From positions 4,750,350-4,788,329 of the forward strand of contig NZ_VJOK01000001.1 in assembly GCF_013302895.1 (NCBI RefSeq): DNA of 37,980 nucleotides, given 5' to 3'. Positions within the stretch are counted from its first letter, which is position 1. Every line of letters starts with the position of its first letter. Under the pieces are notes generated by a model. It was not told the DNA's origin and made no database searches. It was given only the letters and a program-made list of their open reading frames with translations. Position numbers and translations under genes: made by a program. Shown in pieces: positions 7,554-15,540 of the stretch. Source of the stretch: Streptomyces albus subsp. chlorinus (GTDB lineage Bacteria; Actinomycetota; Actinomycetes; Streptomycetales; Streptomycetaceae).

Positions 7554-8492
7554 ATGAGCAGCAACAGCCCCCGCACCCGCGCCCTCGGCACCAAGACCGT
7601 CGGGCCGGGCCACCCCGTCTACGTCACCGGCGAGATCGGCATCAACCACAACGGTGACCTCGACAACGCGTTCGCCCTCATCGACGCCGCCGCCGAGGCC
7701 GGCTGCGACGCCGTGAAGTTCCAGAAGCGCACCCCCGAGATCTGCACCCCGCGCGACCAGTGGGACCTGGAGCGGGACACCCCGTGGGGCCGCATGACTT
7801 ACATCGACTACCGGCACCGTGTCGAGTTCGGCGAGGAGGAGTACCGCGCCATCAGCGAGCACTGCGCCGAGCGCGGCATCGCCTGGTTCGCCTCCCCCTG
7901 GGACGAGGAGGCCGTCGCCTTCCTGGAGAAGTTCGACGTGCCCGCCCACAAGGTGGCCTCCGCCTCGCTGACCGACGACGACCTGCTGCGTGCCCTGCGC
8001 GCCACCGGCCGCACCGTCATCCTCTCCACCGGCATGTCCACCCCCAAGCAGATCCGGCACGCGGTGGAGGTGCTGGGCAGCGAGAACATCGTGCTCTGCC
8101 ACGCCACTTCCACCTACCCGGCGAAGGCGGAGGAGCTGAACCTGCGGGTCATCAACACCCTGCAGGAGGAGTACCCGAACGTCCCGATCGGCTACAGCGG
8201 CCACGAGACGGGGCTTCAGACGACCCTGGCGGCCGTCGCCCTCGGTGCCGTCTTCGTGGAGCGGCACATCACCCTGGACCGCGCCATGTGGGGTTCGGAC
8301 CAGGCGGCCTCCGTCGAACCGCAGGGGCTGACGCGCCTGGTGCGGGACATCCGCACCATCGAGGAGTCCCTCGGCGACGGCGTGAAGAAGGTCTACGACA
8401 GCGAGCTGGCGCCCATGCGCAAGCTGCGCCGGGTCAAGGGCGTCGTCGCCGAGGAGACGGAGGAGGGGACCCGCGAGCCGGCTGCGGTCTGA
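7554..8492 (+). CDS. Nonulosonic acid synthase (NeuB family; likely Kdn or Kdn-9-P synthase)
   Basis: 312 aa NeuB TIM-barrel protein: EIGINHNGD near residue 27, CDAVKFQKR near 54, ILSTGMST near 160, LCHATSTYPA near 182 and IGYSGHETG near 212. The family condenses PEP with a hexose or its 6-phosphate to give a nine-carbon ulosonic acid. The protein ends soon after the barrel (RKLRRVKG), so the SAF/antifreeze C-terminal domain of standard NeuB seems absent. With the fused phosphatase upstream, a phosphorylated substrate such as mannose-6-P is plausible but inferred. The ATG at 7554 is picked because GGAAG (7541-7545) is 8 nt upstream; GTG 7545 and ATG 7548 are in-frame alternatives. Confidence 0.88.
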   Translation: MSSNSPRTRALGTKTVGPGHPVYVTGEIGINHNGDLDNAFALIDAAAEAGCDAVKFQKRTPEICTPRDQWDLERDTPWGRMTYIDYRHRVEFGEEEYRAISEHCAERGIAWFASPWDEEAVAFLEKFDVPAHKVASASLTDDDLLRALRATGRTVILSTGMSTPKQIRHAVEVLGSENIVLCHATSTYPAKAEELNLRVINTLQEEYPNVPIGYSGHETGLQTTLAAVALGAVFVERHITLDRAMWGSDQAASVEPQGLTRLVRDIRTIEESLGDGVKKVYDSELAPMRKLRRVKGVVAEETEEGTREPAAV

Positions 8493-8533
8493 CCGGCCCC
8501 GGGTCCTCTCAGCGGAACGGAGCGTGTGCGCAG

Positions 8534-9721
8534 ATGTCCCGTAACCGCTCCGACGACGGAGCCCCCGCGGTCCGCTCCGACGACGGAGCCCCCGCGGTCC
8601 GGCCGGTGAGCGGCGCCGCGAACGGCCCCGGGGAAGGAGCCGCCCCGGGGCCGCTGGACGGGGCTCTCGCGTTCGTCGAGAGCCCCGTCCAGCTCCTCAA
8701 CGTCCTCGAGTGGGCGCACAACCATCCCGCGCCCGCCACGGCCTCGCCCCTCACTCTCGTCGTGCTGCCCCCGCACGACCCCATGACCCGCGGACAGTTG
8801 CGCCGCATGGCCGAGCTGGCCCGCGACGAGGGGATCACCGTGCGCTGGCAGGAGGCCCGTGACGGTGTGGCGGGGGCCGTGACCAGCCTGCTCTCCCTCG
8901 TCCGGCGGCTCCGCAGGGCGGGCACCCTGGTGATCGGTGACCCGTTCTCGCGGTATGTGCAGTTGCTGCTGGCGCTCACCCCGGCGCGTGCCGCGCGGCG
9001 GATCACCGTGGTGGACGACGGCACCGCGACCATGGAGTTCGTCGCCCAGCTGGCCCGCGGTGAGCGTTTTGTGCGCTGGCACCGGCGGGGTGTGCGGGGA
9101 GGGGTGCGGGGGATGCTGTTCGCGCCGGTCTCCCGCCGCGCGCGCCGCCGGCTGACCCCGCGTCCGGACGGCTCCCGCCCGGTGGAGGTCTTCAGCTCCA
9201 TGCCGGTGGAGCCGCCCGAGAACGTCACGGTGACGGCCAACGAGTTCGCCTGGACCCGCAGCCGGTTCGGGCCGCCCCGGCTGACCAAGGGCGCCGACCT
9301 GGTGGGCACCTCTCTGGTGGAGACGGGCGTGGTGGACGTGGAGCGGTATCTGGAGGCCGTCGCCTCGCTGGCCCGCACCTACGGCGCCACCCGCTACTTC
9401 GCGCACCGCCGCGAAAGCGGGGAGAAGCTCGCCCAGGTCAGTGCCGCCACCGGGCTGGAGATCGTCCGCCCGGACCTGCCCTTGGAACTGGTCGCGCGGC
9501 GCGGTCCCGTCGGCCGGACGATCCTCAGCTTCCCCTCCACCGTCGTCCACACCCTGCCGCTCGCCCTGGCGGGCACCGCCGTCACCGTCGCCGTCTGCGA
9601 CGTGGACCCGGCCTGGCTGACCCGTACCGCCTCGCCCCGCGCGGAGGGCTTCCTCGCGGGGGTGACCGGTACGGCCCGCGGGGTGCGCCGGCTTCCTCCG
9701 GCCCCGCAGCGGGGCGTGTGA
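8534..9721 (+). CDS. Putative sialyltransferase-fold glycosyltransferase of the cluster
   Basis: 395 aa. After a low-complexity N-terminus (a 9-aa duplication RSDDGAPAV x2, then Gly/Ala/Pro) come ALAFVESPVQLLNVLEW, VVDDGTATMEFVAQL (acidic-acidic-Gly motif), RYFAHRRESGEKL and LSFPSTVVHTLPLAL (Ser/Thr motif). This order resembles GT52/polysialyltransferase-type enzymes, although no HP motif is visible. As the last gene of the plus-strand nonulosonate operon it probably uses the CMP-sugar made by its neighbours, perhaps to start the chain that the enzyme at 1533-2876 extends. GGAACGGAG lies upstream of the ATG at 8534 and there is a 41-nt gap from the NeuB-like gene. The family assignment is moderate only. 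Confidence 0.6.
   Translation: MSRNRSDDGAPAVRSDDGAPAVRPVSGAANGPGEGAAPGPLDGALAFVESPVQLLNVLEWAHNHPAPATASPLTLVVLPPHDPMTRGQLRRMAELARDEGITVRWQEARDGVAGAVTSLLSLVRRLRRAGTLVIGDPFSRYVQLLLALTPARAARRITVVDDGTATMEFVAQLARGERFVRWHRRGVRGGVRGMLFAPVSRRARRRLTPRPDGSRPVEVFSSMPVEPPENVTVTANEFAWTRSRFGPPRLTKGADLVGTSLVETGVVDVERYLEAVASLARTYGATRYFAHRRESGEKLAQVSAATGLEIVRPDLPLELVARRGPVGRTILSFPSTVVHTLPLALAGTAVTVAVCDVDPAWLTRTASPRAEGFLAGVTGTARGVRRLPPAPQRGV
8546..8599 (+). repeat. 27-bp in-frame tandem duplication
   Basis: Two identical 27-bp units starting at 8546 and 8573 encode RSDDGAPAV twice at the N-terminus of the glycosyltransferase-like gene. Perfect identity implies a recent duplication. Confidence 0.9.
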
Positions 9722-9726
9722 CCGGT

Positions 9727-9752
9727 CGCCGTGCCGGGTACCCGGCACGGCG
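9727..9752 (+). terminator. Perfect 26-bp palindrome ending the nonulosonate operon
   Basis: The 13-nt arms (9727-9739 and 9740-9752) are perfectly complementary with no spacer (GTGCCGGGTACCCGGCAC core), 5 nt after the last stop of the cluster. CGGT (9723-9726) and ACCG (9755-9758) can extend the stem past a bulge. It is typical of a Streptomyces U-less terminator. Confidence 0.75.
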
Positions 9753-9898
9753 TCACCGGGGACCGGCGGCGGGACACGTGGGCAAGCGAAGAGCTATACC
9801 CAGCCGCAAGGGGACATAACCGCCGCACAGCCTAGTTTTTCTTCCCCTGTGAGGTTGAACTTTGGGGGATCATTGGTGAGTTGCGGTCGCGGTGGGCC

Positions 9899-9904
9899 TA
9901 GTCT
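9899..9904 (+). promoter_or_regulatory. -10 element for a leaderless amidohydrolase transcript
   Basis: TAGTCT ends 7 nt before the ATG at 9912 and no Shine-Dalgarno precedes that ATG, so transcription probably starts on the start codon. No convincing -35 is seen. Confidence 0.45.
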
Positions 9905-9911
9905 TCGCACC

Positions 9912-11204
9912 ATGAACGAACTCCTGTCCCCTGCAGCACCGGAGGTGGACGCACGCGGAGCCGCCGGCGTGCTGCCCGAGCTTCCCGGCCGTCTGACCGA
10001 ACCCCTCCGGCGCGAGCTGATCGCCTTCCGCCGCGACATCCATATGCACCCGGAGCTGGGCAACCAGGAGTTCCGCACCACGACGGCCATCAAGACGCGG
10101 CTGGAGCATGCCGGGCTGCGGCCCCAGGTGCTCACGATGGGGACCGGCCTGATCTGCGACATCCTCCCGGGCGCCGGCGCCGGCGCCGGCGCCGAGGCGC
10201 GGGGCCGGGCCGAGGACGGCGCCCAGGAGAGCGCTCCGCTGCTGGCGCTGCGCGCCGACATCGACGCGCTGCCCATCCCGGACACCAAGGAGGTGCCCTA
10301 CCGCTCGACGGTCCCCGGGCGGGCGCACGCCTGCGGGCACGACGTCCACACCACGGTCGTCCTCGGTGCCGGGCTGGTGCTGGCGGAGCTGGCCCGTGCG
10401 GGGGCGCTGCCGCGAGGGGTGCGGCTGCTGTTCCAGCCCGCCGAGGAGGTCCTGCCCGGTGGTGCCGCGGACGCGGTGGACTGCGGGGTGCTGGACGGTG
10501 TGGGCTCGATCCTGGCGGTGCACTGCGACCCGCGCGTGGACGCGGGCCGTATCGGGCTGCGCGCCGGGCCGATCACCTCGGCCTGCGACCGGCTGGAGGT
10601 GGTGCTCAGCGGCGCCGGCGGCCACACCGCGCGCCCGCACCTGACCACCGACCTGGTCACCGCCGCCGCCAAGCTGGTCACCGAGGCGCCCGCCCTGCTG
10701 GCCCGCCGGGTGGACGCCCGGTCGGGTCTCGCGCTGACCTGGGGCCGTATCGAGTCCGGGCACGCGCCCAATGTCATCCCGCAGCGCGCAGAGCTGTCCG
10801 GCACGCTGCGCTGCCTCGACCTGCCGACCTGGCGCGAGGCACCCGACCTGGTGCACGCCGCGATCGACGAGCTGGCCACGCTGCACCGCGCCAAGTGCGA
10901 GCTGACGTACGTGCGCGGGGTGCCGCCGGTGGTCAACGAGCCGTCCGCGACGGCGCTGCTGCGCGAGGCGATGACCGCGCGTGCCGGGGCCGCGGCCGTG
11001 GAGACGACGGAGCAGAGCCTGGGCGGCGAGGACTTCTCCTGGTACCTGGAGCACGTGCCGGGCGCGATGGCCCGGCTGGGCGTGCGCCCTCCGGGGGAGC
11101 GGCGCAGCCGCGACCTGCACCAGGGCGACTTCGATGCCGACGAGTCCGCGATCACCACGGGTGTGGAGCTGTTCACGGCCGCCGCTCTGCTGCACCGTTC
11201 CTGA
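9912..11204 (+). CDS. M20 family amidohydrolase (aminoacylase/hippuricase-like)
   Basis: 430 aa metallo-amidohydrolase. The family signature is clear: FRRDIHMHPELGNQEF near the start, a metal-binding ACGHDVHTT near 140, FQPAEEVLPGG near 175 and GGEDFSWYLEH near 372. M20 enzymes of this group split N-acyl amino acids or similar amides with two metal ions in the cytoplasm. The lid-domain motif SGAGGHTARPH is present. A GCGCCG x4 microsatellite (10171-10194) encodes a GAGAGAGAE loop in the first domain. It stands alone between two terminators, downstream of the wall-polymer cluster and upstream of nucleoside uptake; no operon link is visible. The substrate is unknown. The ATG at 9912 is chosen for the spaced -10 upstream. 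Confidence 0.9.
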   Translation: MNELLSPAAPEVDARGAAGVLPELPGRLTEPLRRELIAFRRDIHMHPELGNQEFRTTTAIKTRLEHAGLRPQVLTMGTGLICDILPGAGAGAGAEARGRAEDGAQESAPLLALRADIDALPIPDTKEVPYRSTVPGRAHACGHDVHTTVVLGAGLVLAELARAGALPRGVRLLFQPAEEVLPGGAADAVDCGVLDGVGSILAVHCDPRVDAGRIGLRAGPITSACDRLEVVLSGAGGHTARPHLTTDLVTAAAKLVTEAPALLARRVDARSGLALTWGRIESGHAPNVIPQRAELSGTLRCLDLPTWREAPDLVHAAIDELATLHRAKCELTYVRGVPPVVNEPSATALLREAMTARAGAAAVETTEQSLGGEDFSWYLEHVPGAMARLGVRPPGERRSRDLHQGDFDADESAITTGVELFTAAALLHRS

Positions 11205-11242
11205 TCCGGAAAGCTCCCTTCCGAGAGGTTCCCCTCCGAGAG

Positions 11243-11336
11243 GCTCCCCCGGGGAGCTTCTTGCTTCGCGGGGGCTTGCGGGGGCTCCGCGAAGCCTCCG
11301 TCCCGAGGCCCGGAGGGCAAGCCTCCGGGCCCTCGG
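11243..11336 (+). terminator. Nested hairpin cluster after the amidohydrolase gene
   Basis: Three strong stems follow in series: GCTCCCC/GGGGAGC (11243-11257), GCTTCGCGG paired with CCGCGAAGC around a 15-nt loop (about 11263-11296), and GGCCCGGAGG/CCTCCGGGCC with a GCAAG loop (11307-11331), which extends through a 1-nt bulge to 11336. Two near-identical TCCGAGAGGYTCCCC units sit just upstream. The function is probably transcription termination before the nucleoside operon. Confidence 0.75.
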
Positions 11337-11417
11337 AGGGCCTTTTCGGGAAGGGATCGCCGAGGGGCGTTCGCGACGATCCGATAACGGCTGGTTCCCG
11401 TCTCCTTCTGCTGGAAA

Positions 11418-11434
11418 TCTACGCGCGTTAATGT
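11418..11434 (+). promoter_or_regulatory. Promoter and operator-like site of the nucleoside uptake operon
   Basis: TCTACGCGCGT (11418-11428) is directly followed by a -10-like TAATGT (11429-11434). A weak -35 (TTCTGC, 11406-11411) lies 17 nt upstream. The same 11 bp recur in front of the adenosine deaminase gene (34096-34106), again just 5' of the -10, where they form a full palindrome CTACGCGCGTAG. That is strong circumstantial evidence for a shared regulator. A leader of about 65 nt precedes the TTG start at 11507. Confidence 0.6.
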
Positions 11435-11506
11435 GTGGCCGTCTCAAGGACCGGAACCCAACCACGGTGCCGGAACCGGTGCTTCCACGACTCGAAGGGG
11501 ACTCCG

Positions 11507-12541
11507 TTGCGTCGGGTAACAAAGCTGGCTGTCGCGGTCACCGCCACCGCGACTCTCGCACTGACGGCCACCGCGTGCGGTGAGAGCTCTACGGAGTCGG
11601 GCGGCGGCAAGAAGAACAAGGGCGTCGGGCTCGCCTTCGACGTCGGCGGGCGGGACGACCACTCGTTCAACGAGGCGGCCGCGCGCGGTACGGACAAGGC
11701 CGAGAAGGAACTCGGCGTCACGACCAAGGAGATGACCGCCGGCAACAACGAGACGGAGGAGACCCGCGAGCAGCGGCTCATCTCCCTCGCCAAGGCCGGC
11801 TACAACCCCGTCATCGGCGTCGGCTTCAACTACGGCAAGTCCGTCAACAAGGTGGCCAAGGACTTCCCCGACACCACCTTCGGCGTGGTCGACGAGCAGT
11901 CCCACGCCAAGAACGTGGTCGGGATGACGTTCGCCGAGAACGAGTCGTCCTACCTGGTGGGCGTGGCCGCGGCCAAGAAGACCAAGAGCAAGAAGGTCTC
12001 CTTCATCGGCGGTGTGGACAACGCGCTCATCCAGAAGTTCGAGGCGGGCTTCGTCAAGGGCGTCAAGGACACCGACCCCAAGGTCAAGGTGGAGGTCGAC
12101 TACCTCTACAAGGAGTCCGACAAGGGCTTCAACGCCCCCGACCGCGCCAAGAACATGGCCAAGGGCATGCTCGCGCGCGGCAACGACGTCATCTACACCG
12201 CGGCCGGCCAGTCGGGCGCCGGTTCCATCGAAGAGGTCAGCAAGAAGAAGGGCGCCTGGGCCATCGGGGTCGACTCCGACCAGTACCGGCAGAAAGGCCT
12301 GCAGAAGTACAGGAACGCGATCCTGACCTCGTCCGTCAAGAACGTGGACGTCGCCGTCTACGAGCTGATCAAGAGCGTGAAGGACGGCAAGCCGCTCTCC
12401 GGCAACCAGACGTTCTCCCTCAAGGAGGACGGCGTCTCCGTCGCCACCTCGGGCGGTTTCATCGACGACGTCATGGACGACATCGACAAGGCCAAGGAGG
12501 ACATCACCTCCGGCAAGGTGAAGGTCCCGGCCAAGCCCTGA
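11507..12541 (+). CDS. BMP-family nucleoside-binding lipoprotein (ABC transporter)
   Basis: 344 aa. The N-terminus MRRVTKLAVAVTATAT leads to ALTATACGESS, a signal peptide with a relaxed lipobox (A-T-A-C). The mature protein has BMP/Med features: GLAFDVGGRDDHSFNEAA, VIGVGFNYG, VGMTFAENESSYLVG and an IGVDSDQY block near the C-terminus. It captures nucleosides outside the membrane for the ABC system that follows (12689-16850), as in the B. subtilis NupNOPQ and TmpC/PnrA families. The start is TTG, chosen because GAAGGGG sits 6 nt upstream and the signal peptide begins there. Salvage enzymes downstream support the nucleoside substrate. It is the first gene of the operon. Confidence 0.92.
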   Translation: MRRVTKLAVAVTATATLALTATACGESSTESGGGKKNKGVGLAFDVGGRDDHSFNEAAARGTDKAEKELGVTTKEMTAGNNETEETREQRLISLAKAGYNPVIGVGFNYGKSVNKVAKDFPDTTFGVVDEQSHAKNVVGMTFAENESSYLVGVAAAKKTKSKKVSFIGGVDNALIQKFEAGFVKGVKDTDPKVKVEVDYLYKESDKGFNAPDRAKNMAKGMLARGNDVIYTAAGQSGAGSIEEVSKKKGAWAIGVDSDQYRQKGLQKYRNAILTSSVKNVDVAVYELIKSVKDGKPLSGNQTFSLKEDGVSVATSGGFIDDVMDDIDKAKEDITSGKVKVPAKP

Positions 12542-12688
12542 TCCTCCACGGGCGGCCCCGCCCGCCGCGCGCGCCCGCGCCGGCCGCCGGGGCCGCCGCC
12601 CCTTCGCACCCGTGCCGGTGAGGACCGCACCAGGCCCGCACCCTCCGGCCCACGGGAACCCAGCTCAACCAGGGAGCGCGTCAGTCAA

Positions 12689-14407
12689 GTGTCCAGCGAG
12701 TCCAGCGGCAGCAGCAGCGCGCCGCCCGGTGCGGGCCCGGGGCCCGGCGCTTCCGGGACGGCGGACGGCGGTAGCGGGGTCGGCGGCACGGCCGTCGAAC
12801 TGCGCGGCATCACCAAGCGGTTCCCGGGCGTGGTCGCCAACCGGGACATCGACATCGCGGTGGGCCGCGGCACCGTGCACGCCCTCGTCGGCGAGAACGG
12901 GGCCGGCAAGTCCACCCTCATGAAGATCCTCTACGGTATGCAGCGGCCGGACGAGGGCGTCATCCGCATCGACGGCAAGGCGGTCACGCTGCACAGCCCC
13001 GCCGACGCCATCGCGCGCGGCATCGGCATGGTGCACCAGCACTTCATGCTCGCCGACAACCTCACCGTGCTGGAGAACACCGTCCTGGGCGCGGAGAAGC
13101 TCCACGGCATCGGCTCCCGGGCCCGTAAGAAGATCAAGGAGCTGTCGGACGCCTACCAGCTCGGGATACGCCCCGACGCCCTCGTCGAGGAGCTGGGCGT
13201 GGCCGACCGGCAGCGGGTGGAGATCCTCAAGGCCCTCTACCGCGGCGCCCGCACCCTCATCCTCGACGAGCCGACCGCCGTGCTCGTCCCGCAGGAGGTC
13301 GAGGCGCTCTTCGCCAACCTGCGCGAGCTGAAGTCCGAGGGGCTGACCGTCCTGTTCATCTCCCACAAGCTGGGCGAGGTGCTCTCCGTCGCGGACGCGA
13401 TCACCGTGATCCGGCGCGGTACGACCGTGGCCTCCGTCGCCCCCGAGGAGACGACGCCCAAGCAGCTGGCCGAGCTGATGGTCGGCAGCGAACTGCCGTC
13501 CGCCGAGACGCGCGAGTCCACCGTCACCGACATCCCGATGCTGCGCGTGGAGGGGCTGCGCCTGTCGGCCACCGGCTCCGACGGGGTGGCCCGCACCGTG
13601 CTGGACGACATCTCCTTCACCATCCACAAGGGCGAGGTGCTCGGTGTCGCCGGCGTGGAGGGCAACGGGCAGGCCGAACTGGTCGAGGCCATCATGGGCA
13701 TGAGCGACCCGGACGGCGGCACCCTCACCCTCGACGGCCAGGACATCTCCCACGCGCCCACCCGTGTCCGGCGGGAGAGCGGCATCGGCTACATCCCCGA
13801 GGACCGGCACCGGCACGGGCTGCTGCTGGAGGCCCCGCTGTGGGAGAACCGCATCCTGGGGCACGTCACCGAGAAGCCCAACACCAAGGGGCCGGCCCTC
13901 GGCATCCCCGGCGCGCCCCAGCTGCTCGCCCTGGGGGAGGCGCGGGCGGATGCCGGGCGCATCGTCGCGGAGTACGACGTGCGCACCCCCGGCATCGAGG
14001 TCACCGCCGCCAGCCTGTCCGGCGGCAACCAGCAGAAGTTCATCGTCGGCCGCGAGATGAGCCACCACCCCAAGCTGCTGATCGCGGCCCACCCCACCCG
14101 GGGTGTGGACGTCGGCGCGCAGGCGCAGATCTGGGACCAGATACGCACCGCCCGCCGCGAGGGCCTGGCCGTGCTGCTGATCTCCGCCGACCTGGACGAG
14201 CTGATCGGGCTCTCCGACACGCTGCGGGTGATGTACCGGGGGCGTCTGGTCGCGGACGCCGACCCGGCGCACGTCACCCCTCAGGAGCTGGGCTCGGCGA
14301 TGACCGGTGCGGCCACCGGCCACCTGGACCACCAGGAGGACGGGACGGCATCCGGCGGCGACGACGGGCCGAGGCACCAGGACGACGGGACGGGGGGCGA
14401 CAAGTGA
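12689..14407 (+). CDS. Nucleoside ABC transporter, double ATP-binding subunit
   Basis: 572 aa with two ABC cassettes, as in sugar/nucleoside importers. Cassette 1 (about 30-270) has Walker A GENGAGKST, an atypical signature LGVADRQRVEILKAL and Walker B TLILDEPTAVL. Cassette 2 (about 285-520) has a degenerate Walker A (GVEGNGQAE) but a good signature (SLSGGNQQK). One active and one degenerate site is normal for this group. Ser/Gly-rich low-complexity N- and Asp/Gly-rich C-terminal tails flank the core. The GTG at 12689 follows AGGGAG by 12 nt. Its stop overlaps the GTG of the first permease (GTGA). Confidence 0.93.
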   Translation: MSSESSGSSSAPPGAGPGPGASGTADGGSGVGGTAVELRGITKRFPGVVANRDIDIAVGRGTVHALVGENGAGKSTLMKILYGMQRPDEGVIRIDGKAVTLHSPADAIARGIGMVHQHFMLADNLTVLENTVLGAEKLHGIGSRARKKIKELSDAYQLGIRPDALVEELGVADRQRVEILKALYRGARTLILDEPTAVLVPQEVEALFANLRELKSEGLTVLFISHKLGEVLSVADAITVIRRGTTVASVAPEETTPKQLAELMVGSELPSAETRESTVTDIPMLRVEGLRLSATGSDGVARTVLDDISFTIHKGEVLGVAGVEGNGQAELVEAIMGMSDPDGGTLTLDGQDISHAPTRVRRESGIGYIPEDRHRHGLLLEAPLWENRILGHVTEKPNTKGPALGIPGAPQLLALGEARADAGRIVAEYDVRTPGIEVTAASLSGGNQQKFIVGREMSHHPKLLIAAHPTRGVDVGAQAQIWDQIRTARREGLAVLLISADLDELIGLSDTLRVMYRGRLVADADPAHVTPQELGSAMTGAATGHLDHQEDGTASGGDDGPRHQDDGTGGDK

Positions 14408-15540
14408 GCCGTCTGAAGAACAGGTTCGGCGTCCAGGCCGTCCTCCAGGCGCTGGCCGCGCCCGCGCTCGCGCTGCTCGCGGCGTTCCTCCTCTCCTCCC
14501 TGGTCATCATGGTGACCGGCAAGGATCCCTTCCACGCCTTCTTCGTGATGGTCGACTTCGGCTCGAAGAGCGACAGCCAGGTGTGGATCATCAACAAGGC
14601 GATCCCGTACTACCTCTCGGCGGCGGCCGTGGCCATCGGCTTCCGCATGAACCTCTTCAACATCGGCGTGGACGGCCAGTACCGCGTGGCCGCGTTCTTC
14701 GCCGCCGTCGTCGGCGGGGCGGTCACGCTGCCCGGCGTGCTCCAGATCCCGCTGATCATCCTGGTCGCGATGGCGGTCGGCGCGCTGTGGGCGGGCATCG
14801 CGGGCGTGCTGAAGACCACCCGCGGCGTCAGCGAGGTCATCACCACGATCATGCTGAACTCCATCGCGGGTTCGCTGATCGGCTACTTCCTCGCCGAGGA
14901 CAAGCTCGCCGTCAAGGACGGCAACCTCTTCCACACGCCCACCATCCCCGACTCCGGCCACTTCTTCCTCATCCCCACCGACCCGGATCCGGTCTACGGC
15001 ACGGTGGTCGTCGCCGCCGTCGTCGGCCTGGCCTACTGGTTCGTCCTCGGCCGCACCCGCTTCGGCTTCGACCTGCGCGCGGTGGGACGCAGCGAGTCCG
15101 CGGCCTCGGCCAGCGGCGTCAGCGTCCGCCGGATGGTCGTCACCAGCATGCTGCTGTCGGGCGCCGTCGCCGGACTGGTCGGCATCCCGACCCTGCTGAA
15201 CAAGTCCTTCAGCTACGGCACCGACTTCCCCACCGGCGTCGGATTCACCGGCATCGCCATCGCCCTGCTGGGCCGCAACCACCCCGTCGGCATGGCCCTC
15301 GCCGCCCTGCTGTGGGGCTTCTTGGAGCGGACCGGCATCCAGCTGGAGTTCGAGGGCTACGCACAGGAGATCGTCGGCGTCATGCAGGGGATCATCGTGC
15401 TGTGCGTCGTCATCGCGTACGAGATCGTCCGCCGCATCGTGCTGCGCCGGCAGCAGCGTGAGGTCGGCGCGGAGCTGAGCGCCCGGGCCGGCGCCGGCGC
15501 CGAGGACGGCACCGAGCAGAAGGCGGGGGCCACCGCATGA
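14404..15540 (+). CDS. Nucleoside ABC transporter permease 1
   Basis: 378 aa integral membrane protein of the BPD_transp_2 family with about eight to ten hydrophobic segments (for example ALALLAAFLLSSLVIMV and IPLIILVAMAVGALW). The conserved loop IGFRMNLFNIGVDGQY and the EAA-like GVSEVITTIMLN are typical of YufP/NupP-type permeases. It forms the channel with the next gene. The GTG start overlaps the ATPase stop by 4 nt, and the stop overlaps the next ATG by 4 nt (ATGA), indicating tight coupling. The cytosolic C-terminal tail is Ala/Gly/Glu-rich, with a short GCCGGC repeat. Confidence 0.92.
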   Translation: MSRLKNRFGVQAVLQALAAPALALLAAFLLSSLVIMVTGKDPFHAFFVMVDFGSKSDSQVWIINKAIPYYLSAAAVAIGFRMNLFNIGVDGQYRVAAFFAAVVGGAVTLPGVLQIPLIILVAMAVGALWAGIAGVLKTTRGVSEVITTIMLNSIAGSLIGYFLAEDKLAVKDGNLFHTPTIPDSGHFFLIPTDPDPVYGTVVVAAVVGLAYWFVLGRTRFGFDLRAVGRSESAASASGVSVRRMVVTSMLLSGAVAGLVGIPTLLNKSFSYGTDFPTGVGFTGIAIALLGRNHPVGMALAALLWGFLERTGIQLEFEGYAQEIVGVMQGIIVLCVVIAYEIVRRIVLRRQQREVGAELSARAGAGAEDGTEQKAGATA

